Positions 36,347 through 43,860 of a stretch of DNA of 64,000 bases are shown in pieces (positions within the stretch are counted from its first letter, which is position 1; every line of letters starts with the position of its first letter). A model generated the notes under the pieces. The model did not search any database, was not told the DNA's origin, and was given only the letters and a program-made list of their open reading frames with translations. The position numbers were made by a program, and so were the translations under genes. Source of the DNA: Elusimicrobiota bacterium. Lineage in GTDB: Bacteria > Elusimicrobiota > UBA5214 > JBBAAG01. The stretch covers positions 9,210 to 73,209 of the forward strand of contig JBBAAG010000008.1 in the NCBI GenBank assembly GCA_041658405.1, in the 5' to 3' direction.

Positions 36347-37168
36347 TTATAACTCGATTGTATTGCCTTCAGTTGCGGCGTAACACAGTACCCCAGATTT
36401 TTTTGCCTGGTAACCCGCCAATATTTTATCGAGTTCAGCGTCAGTGCGTTCCGGGTCATGGTGGAAGAAATATAAACTCTTTACCTTAGCATCTACTGCC
36501 AGCTGGTATGCTTGTTCAAACGATGAGTGCCCCCAGCCATGCTTATTTTTTAGTTCAGCGGTGGTGAAGTTTGAATCGTGGATAAGGACGTCAACGCCGT
36601 TACAAAAACTGGTAATATTGTCATACTTTTTTGGTAATTTGTCCGGGATAAGTTCGTTGTCCGTAAGGAAAACAAGTTTTTTGCCGTTATGTTCGAACTT
36701 AAACCCCTGGCATCCGCCGGGATGGGTTGCCGTGATCGCTGACATTGATGCTTTCCCGCTGCCAATTGTTTCCGGGCAAGCATCAATAAAATTAATTTTT
36801 GCTTTAAGGTCACGGAAGTCGATCGGGAAGTACCGGAATTCCATCTGGTTTGTCAAAATATCTTTTAACCGTTTATGCGAAACTTTGCAGCTATAAATAT
36901 CTATTACAACATTAGGGTCGTATGCCGGTGCAAAAAAGGGAAATCCCTGGACATGATCCCAGTGCGAGTGTGTGATCAGCAGGACGATATGTTTGACTTC
37001 CTGTTTCTGGAGAAGGATGCCAAGTTTACGGATGCCTGTACCGGAATCAATTATTAGATGTTCATCGTTTATATGTAAGTTTAAACACGTAGTGTTTCCG
37101 CCGTACCGCGCAGTATCTGCTCCCGGTGTGGGTATTGACCCGCGGACGCCCCAGAATTTTAGGTGCAT
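36347..37168 (-). CDS. Metallo-beta-lactamase-fold hydrolase
   Basis: 273 residues on the opposite strand. The metal motif H67-SH69-WD71-H72 (THSHWDHVQG) is intact, with further ligands in THPGGCQGF, DNE and FFHHDP. The N-terminus MHLKFWGVRGSIPTPG matches the subgroup related to phosphodiesterase- or RNase Z-like enzymes and signal-coupled MBL proteins. Substrate unknown. A TGATATAAT extended -10 on the minus strand (37241-37249) could drive it. Confidence 0.9.
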   Translation of the reverse strand: MHLKFWGVRGSIPTPGADTARYGGNTTCLNLHINDEHLIIDSGTGIRKLGILLQKQEVKHIVLLITHSHWDHVQGFPFFAPAYDPNVVIDIYSCKVSHKRLKDILTNQMEFRYFPIDFRDLKAKINFIDACPETIGSGKASMSAITATHPGGCQGFKFEHNGKKLVFLTDNELIPDKLPKKYDNITSFCNGVDVLIHDSNFTTAELKNKHGWGHSSFEQAYQLAVDAKVKSLYFFHHDPERTDAELDKILAGYQAKKSGVLCYAATEGNTIEL

Positions 37169-37217
37169 AAAGTTGTGTCCCTCTTCCTTTCATGTCACAC
37201 AAAAATGTACGTTTAAA

Positions 37218-37245
37218 TTGATAAAACAATTATAAAATATATTAT
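37218..37245 (+). promoter_or_regulatory. Sigma-70-like promoter ahead of a truncated leader
   Basis: TTGATA (37218-37223), 16-base spacer, TATTAT (37240-37245). It would read into the GGGGAGG ribosome binding site at 37260. The same stretch on the minus strand carries TGATATAAT facing the hydrolase gene. Confidence 0.5.
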
Positions 37246-37271
37246 ATCATAAAAATATTGGGGAGGTTTGA

Positions 37272-37307
37272 GTGAAAACAATGAGGGTGTCTATGAATCA
37301 CCTTTGA
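37272..37307 (+). pseudogene. Truncated gene start (11 codons)
   Basis: GTG at 37272 follows GGGGAGG (37260-37266) at ideal spacing, and reads VKTMRVSMNHL before TGA at 37305. A well-formed promoter, ribosome binding site and start leading to only 11 codons suggest that the rest of a gene was removed where the tRNA-like sequence at 37309 begins. A short leader peptide is the alternative. Confidence 0.4.
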
Positions 37308-37308
37308 A

Positions 37309-37330
37309 GGTTCGATTCCCCTTACCTCCA
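37309..37330 (+). other. tRNA 3'-end-like fragment, possible attachment site
   Basis: The 22 bases match a tRNA T-loop and acceptor 3' strand: GGTTCGATTCC, then CCTTACCTCCA. Upstream bases do not give a D-arm or a good T-stem, so no whole tRNA is present. Integrases often target exactly this part of tRNA or tmRNA genes. It sits at the left border of the AT-rich island. No second copy was found at the right border. Confidence 0.5.
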
Positions 37331-37361
37331 CTTTTTATTCCGTCGTGAACAATTCCTGGTT

Positions 37362-37389
37362 TTGACTTACCGTAAACATTTAGTAGAAT
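37362..37389 (+). promoter_or_regulatory. Promoter for the ORF6N gene
   Basis: TTGACT (37362-37367), 16-base spacer, TAGAAT (37384-37389), about 43 bases before the ORF6N start. Confidence 0.5.
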
Positions 37390-37431
37390 ATTCTTATCTG
37401 ATATTAGTGAATCTACGAAATGTGGGGTAGG

Positions 37432-37785
37432 ATGATGAATGCGAATAATTTGGTTAGAAATTTTACTCTCCGCGGTGTTCAAGTAATGTTTGACGATGAT
37501 TTAGCAAAGCTCTATGGCGTTAATGTTAAACGGTTAAATGAGCAAGTAAAAAGGAATATTAATAGATTCCCAAAAGAGTTTATGTTTCAGCTTACTGAAG
37601 AAGAATACAACAATTTGAGGCCACAATTTGCAGCTTTAAGTTTAAGGTCGCAAAATGCGACCTTAAACAATAAGCGTGGTCAACATAGGAAATATTTACC
37701 GTTTGCATTTACTGAACAAGGTGTTTCTATGCTTTCCGCTGTTTTAAACAGTGATACTGCGGTTAAAGTGAGTATTAAGATGTGA
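37432..37785 (+). pseudogene. ORF6N-domain protein, C-terminus cut by a short mobile element
   Basis: N-terminal ORF6N (KilA-N-related) DNA-binding domain: FTLRGVQVMFDDDLAKLYGV, LNEQVKRNINRFPKEFMFQL, and AFTEQGVSMLSAVLNSD. The family is common on phages and mobile islands. After VKVSIKM, where intact relatives continue with a helical C-terminal region, the frame ends in a TGA made by the first bases of the inverted-repeat element at 37781. ATG 37432 or 37435 can be the start. The DNA-binding domain is complete, so a short product may still be made. Confidence 0.75.
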
Positions 37786-37898
37786 GTTTACATCCAAAAT
37801 TGACCCAGTTTTGAATCGAATTTGACCCAGGGGCATGTATTACTATAGCGTCGGCTGGTTCAAATACAGGTTGGGTCAATATTCAATGCAATTTCACA
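37781..37898 (+). mobile_element. 118-bp inverted-repeat element with IS21-like ends (copy 1)
   Basis: The left end TGTGAGTTTACATCCAAAAT is followed by two TTGACCCAG units. The right end, read on the other strand, begins TGTGAAATTGCATTGAATAT and then TTGACCCA. Ends starting TGTGA with several internal TGACCC repeats resemble IS21-family termini. There is no coding capacity, so it looks like a MITE. A related copy lies at 43703. It interrupts the ORF6N gene. Confidence 0.7.
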
Positions 37899-37921
37899 TA
37901 CTAAGAAAGGGATTTGTGCTT

Positions 37922-38362
37922 ATGAACTATTTTACTTATAGATATTTATTATTTAAGCTGAATAAGCAGAAAGATAAACTTAATCGATCATTTAATGAAT
38001 TATCCAATAAAAATCCAAATAATGATACCAATGAATACCAGAACAAATTGGCTGACTTAGGTTATGAAGATAATTGTTTACAAGAAGATATTGCTCTTCT
38101 AAAAACCCGATATCTTAGAGATCTTGCGAGTAAACTATCTTTACCTATTCCAGATTGGAAAGAAAACGAAATGTGGGAACAAGATGGTCAGCAGGGGCGC
38201 TATTATTTAACAAATAAGGGTATAACATATTTACGTGATTCGATTAGAAAAGAACAAAAGGAAAGTAAGGAAATAATTTTTCAGTGGGTAGCTTTTATCG
38301 TGGGAACAATAATAGGATTACTTGGAGCAATTACTGGTTTGGTTGCAGTGTATAAAAAGTAG
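37922..38362 (+). CDS. Hypothetical protein with C-terminal transmembrane anchor
   Basis: 146 residues, not recognised. Residues 1-75 are charged and probably helical or coiled (KLNKQKDKLNRSFNELSNKN). There is a short WEQDGQQGRYYLTNKGITYLRD stretch, and a C-terminal anchor at about 120-142 (VAFIVGTIIGLLGAITGLVAV). ATG 37922 is preceded by AAAGGGA; longer frames upstream run through the inverted-repeat element. AT-rich, accessory-type gene. Confidence 0.7.
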   Translation: MNYFTYRYLLFKLNKQKDKLNRSFNELSNKNPNNDTNEYQNKLADLGYEDNCLQEDIALLKTRYLRDLASKLSLPIPDWKENEMWEQDGQQGRYYLTNKGITYLRDSIRKEQKESKEIIFQWVAFIVGTIIGLLGAITGLVAVYKK

Positions 38363-38549
38363 TATAATATTCCCGTGAGCAAATACAAGCGTTCTAAAAT
38401 ACTTATGTTGTCAGTTTCTCTTGAATACGAATAAAAAGCCTATTTTATAAATAATAATAATAAAAATGGTATTTATTATAGTTTTCATTCGAGAAGAGGA
38501 CTGTTTAGGGTGGCAATTATTTTTGTAGAATTATGATAAAGGGGACATT

Positions 38550-38870
38550 ATGAAAAAACTATGTATAGTATTGATTGTTTTAATACTATGTTCTGCAACT
38601 TATTTTACTACAGGTTTTTTCGTGGTTCAGCCTATTGGAGCCATACCCGATGGAGCAACAATATGGTATTGGCGATATGATACAAACATACCATTTATTT
38701 CCTTGGTAGACGGGATTCTTTTAAGAGAAACGGGCTCAATTAATCTTTTAGGTAGGGCTATTGGATTAGCAGCAGTAAGCAAAAAATTGGAAGATAAAGT
38801 AATTGTGCGATTACCATACTGCAAATTGGCATATCTTGTCTCTACACGTGGTGCAGAATTTGATAAATAA
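38550..38870 (+). CDS. Small exported or membrane hypothetical protein
   Basis: 106 residues. The N-terminal hydrophobic segment at about 4-25 (CIVLIVLILCSATYFTTGFF) is a signal anchor, followed by a short extracytoplasmic domain with GATIWYWRYD. AAAGGGGA precedes ATG 38550. Its stop codon is followed in the same frame by a DUF5679 remnant. No family recognised. Confidence 0.65.
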   Translation: MKKLCIVLIVLILCSATYFTTGFFVVQPIGAIPDGATIWYWRYDTNIPFISLVDGILLRETGSINLLGRAIGLAAVSKKLEDKVIVRLPYCKLAYLVSTRGAEFDK

Positions 38871-38996
38871 TATTTTGAAAAAGAAGTAGAGATTAAAGAC
38901 GGCGTAGAGGTAGTCATGAAAAACGGTATGAAAGCGTTGAAAGGCGTATGCCCGGACTGCGGAACAAAAGTTTTTAGAATCATTGGGAAGAAATAA
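38871..38996 (+). pseudogene. DUF5679 zinc-ribbon gene remnant, 5' end lost (copy A)
   Basis: In-frame bases read EKEVEIKDGVEVVMKNGMKA and on to VCPDCGTKVFRIIGKK, nearly the same as residues 10-48 of the intact gene at 42131, but the start and first CxxC are missing. It follows directly, in frame, after the stop of the gene at 38550. Likely a leftover of recombination. Confidence 0.75.
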
Positions 38997-39131
38997 ATAC
39001 TATTGATTTTTTTCGAACCAATGAGATATATTTTTATATAATTTAATGAAAAGCAAGAATATTAGTGAAAATTTTATTTAGAGGATAAATGAAGGATTTC
39101 GAATAATACATGTTAGTCATGAGAGGACAGA

Positions 39132-40031
39132 ATGATTAATTTCATCATTTTCAATGTCATTCTTTTATTTGCCGGTTTACTAGCTTTATTTATCTTATCC
39201 ATTGGTGTTATGGCATGCATAGCACCAATGGCACTGTTTGCGAAATCAGAGAATCCGCCAAAGATAGTCACGCTTCCTCTTTTGGGTATTGCAGGTGCTT
39301 ATCAGATTTACTTTTGGTGCTTCTGGTCAGCTTTTTGTGTCGCAATGACGTTCAAATTTACTCAAAAACCCGAAGTAACATGGGATTGGTTGTATTGGAT
39401 TACAGGATTTATGTGGTGCATCTCATTGATTAGTTGGCTGGCTTATAAGGAGGAGCAGAGCAGTAAGTCTCCTAAAGAGTCACATGGAATTGAAAAAGGA
39501 ACAATACTCTATTCGTTTATTGCTATTATAGCCTTTTTGGCCTTCGCTTTTTTCCCCTCGCTCATTTTACCACCCTATGGCTGGGCATTGAAGGTGTTTG
39601 GATTGCACGGGTATGTTGGTGCTAAAAATGCCAGCAATAAAACAAACACTACTTCTAATTTGCCAGAGCAGTTTGTAGATGATAGGATAACTTTTGCACA
39701 GGTAAAGCAACTTTTTAACGACGCAATGGATTTAACCAAGCCACCCGATAATTCTTGTAGACCTTTTGATATGCCCAAAGAACAAGAAGTTCAATTACGC
39801 GCTAAGCTTAATGAAGGTATAAGTTTGAGTAAAAAAATTGATGATAGCTTTCTTGATTATTTAAATGCTGATTTGAAAAATAATTTCCATAATAAATATG
39901 TAAGAGGTTATGAATTAATTTTAGAAGGTTTAAATAGTGATACTTCTAATGAAAATTCTATAGGTGTAAAAAAACAGTTGGATGGTAGCAAACTCATCAA
40001 TGAATTTAATAAATGGTGGACACCATTATAA
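39132..40031 (+). CDS. Hypothetical polytopic membrane protein
   Basis: 299 residues. About four transmembrane segments lie in the first 155 residues (IIFNVILLFAGLLALFILSI; LLGIAGAYQIYFWCFWSAF; LYWITGFMWCISLISWLAY; YSFIAIIAFLAFAFFPSLIL). A soluble C-terminal domain follows from about 185. GAGAGGA at 39120 precedes the ATG. No family recognised; AT-rich. Confidence 0.7.
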   Translation: MINFIIFNVILLFAGLLALFILSIGVMACIAPMALFAKSENPPKIVTLPLLGIAGAYQIYFWCFWSAFCVAMTFKFTQKPEVTWDWLYWITGFMWCISLISWLAYKEEQSSKSPKESHGIEKGTILYSFIAIIAFLAFAFFPSLILPPYGWALKVFGLHGYVGAKNASNKTNTTSNLPEQFVDDRITFAQVKQLFNDAMDLTKPPDNSCRPFDMPKEQEVQLRAKLNEGISLSKKIDDSFLDYLNADLKNNFHNKYVRGYELILEGLNSDTSNENSIGVKKQLDGSKLINEFNKWWTPL

Positions 40032-40041
40032 ATAAAGCTTG

Positions 40042-40060
40042 GCCGAAATAATTATTCGGC
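40042..40060 (+). terminator. Weak hairpin after the membrane protein gene
   Basis: GCCGAA and TTCGGC (40042-40047, 40055-40060) with a seven-base loop, eleven bases after the stop. No T-run follows, so termination is uncertain. Confidence 0.3.
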
Positions 40061-40237
40061 TTACCCAACATTAGGCAAATTTTCACACTAACAAGGGGAT
40101 ACAAAACCCTTACCTGGTAGAAACAAATCGATTATAGCGCAAATAACGAGGTCGTTTTAGCGACGATCCCCCAAAAACCCGACAGAATAACACAAGATAG
40201 CCGTATTCCAAAATACTTTGCCACAGTGAATTTAATA

Positions 40238-40921
40238 TTATTTATTTACTTTTGACTTTTCTATAATATCAAGCAATGTGTCAATATATACACATAATTT
40301 CAACGCATCTTCTCTTGTAAATTGGTCTGTAATATAATGATGTGTTGGATTTCTATAAGACATCATAATTCCTCGACAAATATGACATATTCCTGCGTGT
40401 TCGTCTTGATTATTAGAAACAATAATAATTGTTTTTGATAAATCTGTGTGTAGGGCTTTGTTTATAAGATTTACTCCAACGAAACATTTATCCAACTTTG
40501 ATTTGCTTCTAATTCTATCTTCTAGTATAAGAGTTGCCTGATTTATTACTCGGTCAAAATTTGCCGGTGCGGATAGGATGTCTGAACACCTGGATTTTAA
40601 TTCTTCGTCTTTAATTGAATTATAAATACTACCAACTTCTACTATCTGTTCATTCACAGCATAACTATATTCTAAATAATTTATTAATTGTAAAAGTTTG
40701 TTTGTTAAATAGTTGCTTAACGTTTCAAGTGGATCACTATGAAGGGCCGATACGTTATTTAGTTTATAGGATGCTAAATCTTCTTCAAGTATTTCGGCAA
40801 GTTTGTTCACGGTATTATTATAATCATCAACCACCTCAATTCTTATAAATTCTTGGGTAAAACAAAGCTCTTTTATTCCTTTTAATCTACCATAACATTT
40901 TTTCAATTCTATAAAATTCAT
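40238..40921 (-). CDS. HEPN-like protein resembling the TIGR02391/Hypoth_ymh family
   Basis: 227 residues on the minus strand. The C-terminal part (FVGVNLINKALHTD, ICHICRGIMMSYRNPTHHYI) resembles TIGR02391/Hypoth_ymh proteins. R190-NPTH-H195 fits the RX4-6H motif of HEPN RNases used in abortive infection and toxin systems. The N-terminal ~130 residues are helical and unassigned. AAAGGAC precedes the ATG at 40921. An RNase defence role is an inference from motif and island context. Confidence 0.65.
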   Translation of the reverse strand: MNFIELKKCYGRLKGIKELCFTQEFIRIEVVDDYNNTVNKLAEILEEDLASYKLNNVSALHSDPLETLSNYLTNKLLQLINYLEYSYAVNEQIVEVGSIYNSIKDEELKSRCSDILSAPANFDRVINQATLILEDRIRSKSKLDKCFVGVNLINKALHTDLSKTIIIVSNNQDEHAGICHICRGIMMSYRNPTHHYITDQFTREDALKLCVYIDTLLDIIEKSKVNK

Positions 40922-40960
40922 AAGCAGGTCCTTTCGGTTACTATTACTTTCTAAAATACA

Positions 40961-40989
40961 ATTATATCATAAAGTATTTTGAATATCAG
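40961..40989 (-). promoter_or_regulatory. Extended -10 promoter for the HEPN-like gene
   Basis: On the minus strand: CTGATA (40984-40989), 17-base spacer, TGATATAAT ending at 40961. The distance to the start at 40921 is about 40 bases. Confidence 0.55.
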
Positions 40990-41081
40990 GCAAATCCCCC
41001 CGAAAACCCTACAAAACAAGACAAACCCTTTCCGTCCGTACACCACCTGCACCTTTTTCAGTTCGTTCCATAAGAAATAAG

Positions 41082-41090
41082 TGGTATAAT
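41082..41090 (+). promoter_or_regulatory. Extended -10 promoter
   Basis: TGGTATAAT, a perfect extended -10, lies about 65 bases ahead of the TTG start at 41156; the -35 region (TTCGTT) is weak. Confidence 0.5.
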
Positions 41091-41155
41091 CTATAACATA
41101 AGCCCCAGGTACGCGTGCCGGGAGTTTGTACAAAAGTTTTAGAGGAGATTATCTA

Positions 41156-42088
41156 TTGTGTAGTTTATTGACTGTTACATTAAGTGGTGTTGTAGGCGCT
41201 GTTATAGGAGCTGTGATTACCTACTTTCTTGCACGGAAAAATACCTTTTTGAATAAAAAATCACAAGCAATAAGTCAACTAAAACTTGTAAAATCAGGGA
41301 TAGAACAGGCAATTATAGAAATTTGTTGGTTACAAGCCCAATTGAAAACATTCAAACCCCCTACAAATAATCAAGATGTTACTGTGAATTTTACTTATAA
41401 AAAATTTGATACAGCTTTCTTTTCCCAAATTGACCGTCCTCTAATAATACAATACTGTGGCGAGCAATTAGAAAAAGATATTAATAGACTGAATAACACG
41501 CTTGAAGACTGGAATAATAACCATATAAACAACCTATTTGTGCCAGTTCCTACAGACCAGTGTGATTATATACATTTTAATTATGGTGAAGTTAGCAACT
41601 GCGTTGATTATCTAAATACAACCTGTACTGATGTAAAAAAAGCAATTTTAGATAAACTAACCAGTTTAGAACAAAATCGAATATTGTTTTATCTGCAAAT
41701 AGTATTCTTTAGTTTATTATTACTCATAATAAACTATTTGCTCGTGTGGTTTGAAGAAGTAATTTTGAAATTAAAAGCTCAACATGTTGCTTCTGTGATC
41801 AAAGGAATTCTAAATCCGGTTCTTCTGATTATGCTCTTAAACCTACTTAAATACCCAAAGAAAATCATTATTCCAATTTCCTACACAATGTATTTCTTTT
41901 TTCTTATATCTATTTTAGGTTACATTGTTATTAATCTAACCCCAAGTAGCTCTGATGGTCCCACGGCACTTGCTGTTGTACTCTTGTTATCAAGCCTCCT
42001 TACCAATGTTATGTCTATGGTACTAAGTTGGATATATTATATTTATAATCAAAATCGAAGCAAAAAAGTGATTGTTACAGACCAATAA
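41156..42088 (+). CDS. Hypothetical membrane protein with N- and C-terminal TM segments
   Basis: 310 residues, not recognised. Start TTG 41156 is set by AGAGGAG at 41141-41147; earlier in-frame TTGs lack a site. TM1 at about 8-28 (LSGVVGAVIGAVITYFLA) resembles the first segment of the protein at 20092. A soluble helical region follows, then about three or four further TM segments after about 185. AT-rich. A membrane-effector role in defence is possible but unproven. Confidence 0.7.
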   Translation: MCSLLTVTLSGVVGAVIGAVITYFLARKNTFLNKKSQAISQLKLVKSGIEQAIIEICWLQAQLKTFKPPTNNQDVTVNFTYKKFDTAFFSQIDRPLIIQYCGEQLEKDINRLNNTLEDWNNNHINNLFVPVPTDQCDYIHFNYGEVSNCVDYLNTTCTDVKKAILDKLTSLEQNRILFYLQIVFFSLLLLIINYLLVWFEEVILKLKAQHVASVIKGILNPVLLIMLLNLLKYPKKIIIPISYTMYFFFLISILGYIVINLTPSSSDGPTALAVVLLLSSLLTNVMSMVLSWIYYIYNQNRSKKVIVTDQ

Positions 42089-42130
42089 ATATAATAATTG
42101 TTTAGGATAATATTGAGAAGGAGACCCCCA

Positions 42131-42277
42131 ATGTCCAAAGGCAGATGTATGAAATGTAAGAAAGAAGTTGAAATTAAGGATGGAGCGGAAGTCGTGATGA
42201 ACAACGGTATGAAAGCGATGAAAGGCGTATGCCCGGACTGCGGAACCAAAGTCTTCCGGATCCTCGGGAAGAAATAG
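42131..42277 (+). CDS. DUF5679 zinc-ribbon small protein
   Basis: Complete 48-residue frame: MSKGRCMKCKKEVEIKDGAE through to VCPDCGTKVFRILGKK. The two CxxC pairs (C6/C9 and C34/C37) make a zinc ribbon. DUF5679 proteins are tiny, widespread and of unknown function. Two broken copies lie at 38871 and 43163. AAGGAG lies ahead at 42118. Confidence 0.88.
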   Translation: MSKGRCMKCKKEVEIKDGAEVVMNNGMKAMKGVCPDCGTKVFRILGKK

Positions 42278-42291
42278 TTAAAAAAGAATAA

Positions 42292-43113
42292 ATGGATAAA
42301 CAATTAGTTCGAAATAAAGCCGCAGAACTATCCGATGAGGAATTAATACAGATAATAAAACATGATTCCGCGGATTATGAGAAAGATGCGTTTTTAATTT
42401 ATTTAGATGAAGCAAAGCGTAGGAAATTAGACGATATTAAAGATAGTACAAGGATAACTAAAAGGAATTCTAGTGATTACTTAGATTTTTCAACTCTTAT
42501 TGAGTATGCAATAACAAACATTTATCAAATTAATAATATTGACGAGCTTACATCTCATTTTCAAACAACAATAAAAGATATCACTGAAGAAAGAAATAAA
42601 ACAATAAAAGATCAAGCTGGAATATCGAGTCATTGTTTTGATTTAATCAATCCGTTTTTACCGTTTTTAGGGCAAGATACATATTTCTTTAAATTCCAGG
42701 AAGGGCAAAGATCATTTGGTGAATTTAGTTTAGATTTATTACCCGTTGATTCGAAAGAATTTCTTAATAATCAATTACGATTACTTGCAAAAATACCTAC
42801 AACACAAAACAGTTACAAACAAGTAGTAAATATTAGAATTCAATTATTCTGTGACGGTATACTGTCCAATATGTGGCTTAAAAGCAAATACAAGACAGTT
42901 TGTTCATATATAACTAAGAAATACGGCTCTCCAAATCAATCTCCTCTGGCGAATGAACCTTTAAACAATACACTACAATATTATGGTTCCGGAAATGTTA
43001 ATTGTTGGTTTTTTAAAAAAAACGATACTAATTATTTAATATTGCTTAACTACTTTAAAGGGAAAATTGGATTAAGGGGGTATATTTCTTTTTCGGTTTC
43101 TGAGTTAGTTTAA
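42292..43113 (+). CDS. Hypothetical soluble protein
   Basis: 273 residues, no family recognised. The N-terminus AAELSDEELIQIIKHDSADYEKDA is an acidic helical motif seen at the start of many unrelated proteins. The remainder is mixed alpha/beta with several aromatic residues, no signal peptide and no TM. Starts 14 bases after the DUF5679 gene. AT-rich, likely acquired. Confidence 0.65.
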   Translation: MDKQLVRNKAAELSDEELIQIIKHDSADYEKDAFLIYLDEAKRRKLDDIKDSTRITKRNSSDYLDFSTLIEYAITNIYQINNIDELTSHFQTTIKDITEERNKTIKDQAGISSHCFDLINPFLPFLGQDTYFFKFQEGQRSFGEFSLDLLPVDSKEFLNNQLRLLAKIPTTQNSYKQVVNIRIQLFCDGILSNMWLKSKYKTVCSYITKKYGSPNQSPLANEPLNNTLQYYGSGNVNCWFFKKNDTNYLILLNYFKGKIGLRGYISFSVSELV

Positions 43114-43162
43114 GACACAACCATATAATTACAGTCAATGATCAAAATAGCATGAAGAAAAA

Positions 43163-43206
43163 CGGACTGCGGAACAAAGGTGTTCCGGATCCTCGGGAAG
43201 AAATAA
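43163..43206 (+). pseudogene. DUF5679 3'-end fragment (copy C)
   Basis: Reads DCGTKVFRILGKK and a stop, matching the last 13 codons of the gene at 42131, including CGGACTGCGGAAC at the DNA level. The rest of the gene is missing. The surrounding 330-base gap (43114-43443) holds only this fragment and a terminator. Confidence 0.75.
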
Positions 43207-43322
43207 GTATTTTTCTTGGAACTTTTTCGGAGAATAAGCGTCTAATACATATGAAAGGACTTTTAACGTATTGAATATTTAAATAAATAAGTACATTTTA
43301 CAGCTTAAATATTAAAAGAGGG

Positions 43323-43350
43323 GGAAAAGGTGGCAAATCTTTTCCTTTTT
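43323..43350 (+). terminator. Rho-independent terminator
   Basis: GGAAAAG (43323-43329) pairs with CTTTTCC (43339-43345), followed by five T. It lies between the DUF5679 fragment and the DUF2188 gene. Confidence 0.6.
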
Positions 43351-43443
43351 GTTTTTAAGGAGGTTTTACTGAACTATTTGCCAGTTTCAAGTGTCTTATT
43401 AAGTGAAGGGTATTTTTAGGAGTATTTTAAGGAGGTAATAGGT

Positions 43444-43674
43444 ATGTCGAGAAAAGTTGTTTATGTCAATCCTGCAAAGGGTGGCAGTTGGGATGTAAAA
43501 AGCAGGGGAGCGGAAAAAGCAGCTGGTAATTTTGAAAACAAAAGCGATGCCGTTGGAAGGGCAAAAGAAATTGCCAAGAACGCACCTTTGGGCCAGGTGG
43601 TTATCAAAGGAGTTGACGGGAAAATACAGACCGAACACACTTACGGTAAAGACCCTTATCCGCCGAAAGGGTGA
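43444..43674 (+). CDS. DUF2188 domain small protein
   Basis: 76 residues: VVYVNPAKGGSWDVKSRGAE, FENKSDAVGRAKEIAKNAP, VVIKGVDGKIQTEHTYG. This is the DUF2188 pattern, in which a protein is a compact beta-alpha unit of unknown role, common in accessory regions. A perfect AGGAGG at 43430 supports the ATG. Confidence 0.85.
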   Translation: MSRKVVYVNPAKGGSWDVKSRGAEKAAGNFENKSDAVGRAKEIAKNAPLGQVVIKGVDGKIQTEHTYGKDPYPPKG

Positions 43675-43702
43675 ATTTTATAATCAGCTATGGGCTTCTC
43701 TA

Positions 43703-43847
43703 TGTGAGTTTGCATCCAAAATTGACCCGTCTTTTGCATTGAATTATGACCATGGGTATATATAATTATAGCATTGGATAGTTTAAATACACGCCGAGTC
43801 AATATTGGATGATATAGGTGGGTCAAAGTAGTATGCTGAATTGCACA
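43703..43847 (+). mobile_element. 145-bp inverted-repeat element with IS21-like ends (copy 2)
   Basis: The left end TGTGAGTTTGCATCCAAAAT differs by one base from copy 1 over 20 bases, then TTGACCC and a diverged TATGACC. The right end on the other strand begins TGTGCAATTC and holds TTTGACCCA and TTGACTC. The interiors also align (TATAGC...AATAC...GTCAATATT). Non-coding. It ends 13 bases before the parA promoter. Confidence 0.7.
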
Positions 43848-43860
43848 TTAGGAACATAAG

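Noticed and set aside
37260..37330. A complete tRNA or tmRNA gene
   Set aside because: Only the T-loop and acceptor 3' strand fit. No D-arm can be drawn, the T-stem has at least two mismatches and the anticodon stem closes with T-T. GGGGAGG upstream fits a ribosome binding site better than an acceptor strand.
37835..37921. N-terminal extension of the protein at 37922
   Set aside because: The extra 29 codons lie within the inverted-repeat element and lack a ribosome binding site.
38550..38996. Stop-codon read-through joining the 38550 protein to the DUF5679 remnant
   Set aside because: The frames agree, but the TAA has no supporting signal and the other copies show the zinc ribbon as a separate gene.
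40032..40237. Small RNA or gene in the gap before the HEPN-like gene
   Set aside because: Only a weak hairpin at 40042 and a short GTCG/CGAC stem near 40153 were found; no promoter or reading frame.
38871..43206. Integron gene-cassette array
   Set aside because: The repeated sequence is a coding remnant, not an attC structure, and no integrase or palindromic recombination sites were seen.
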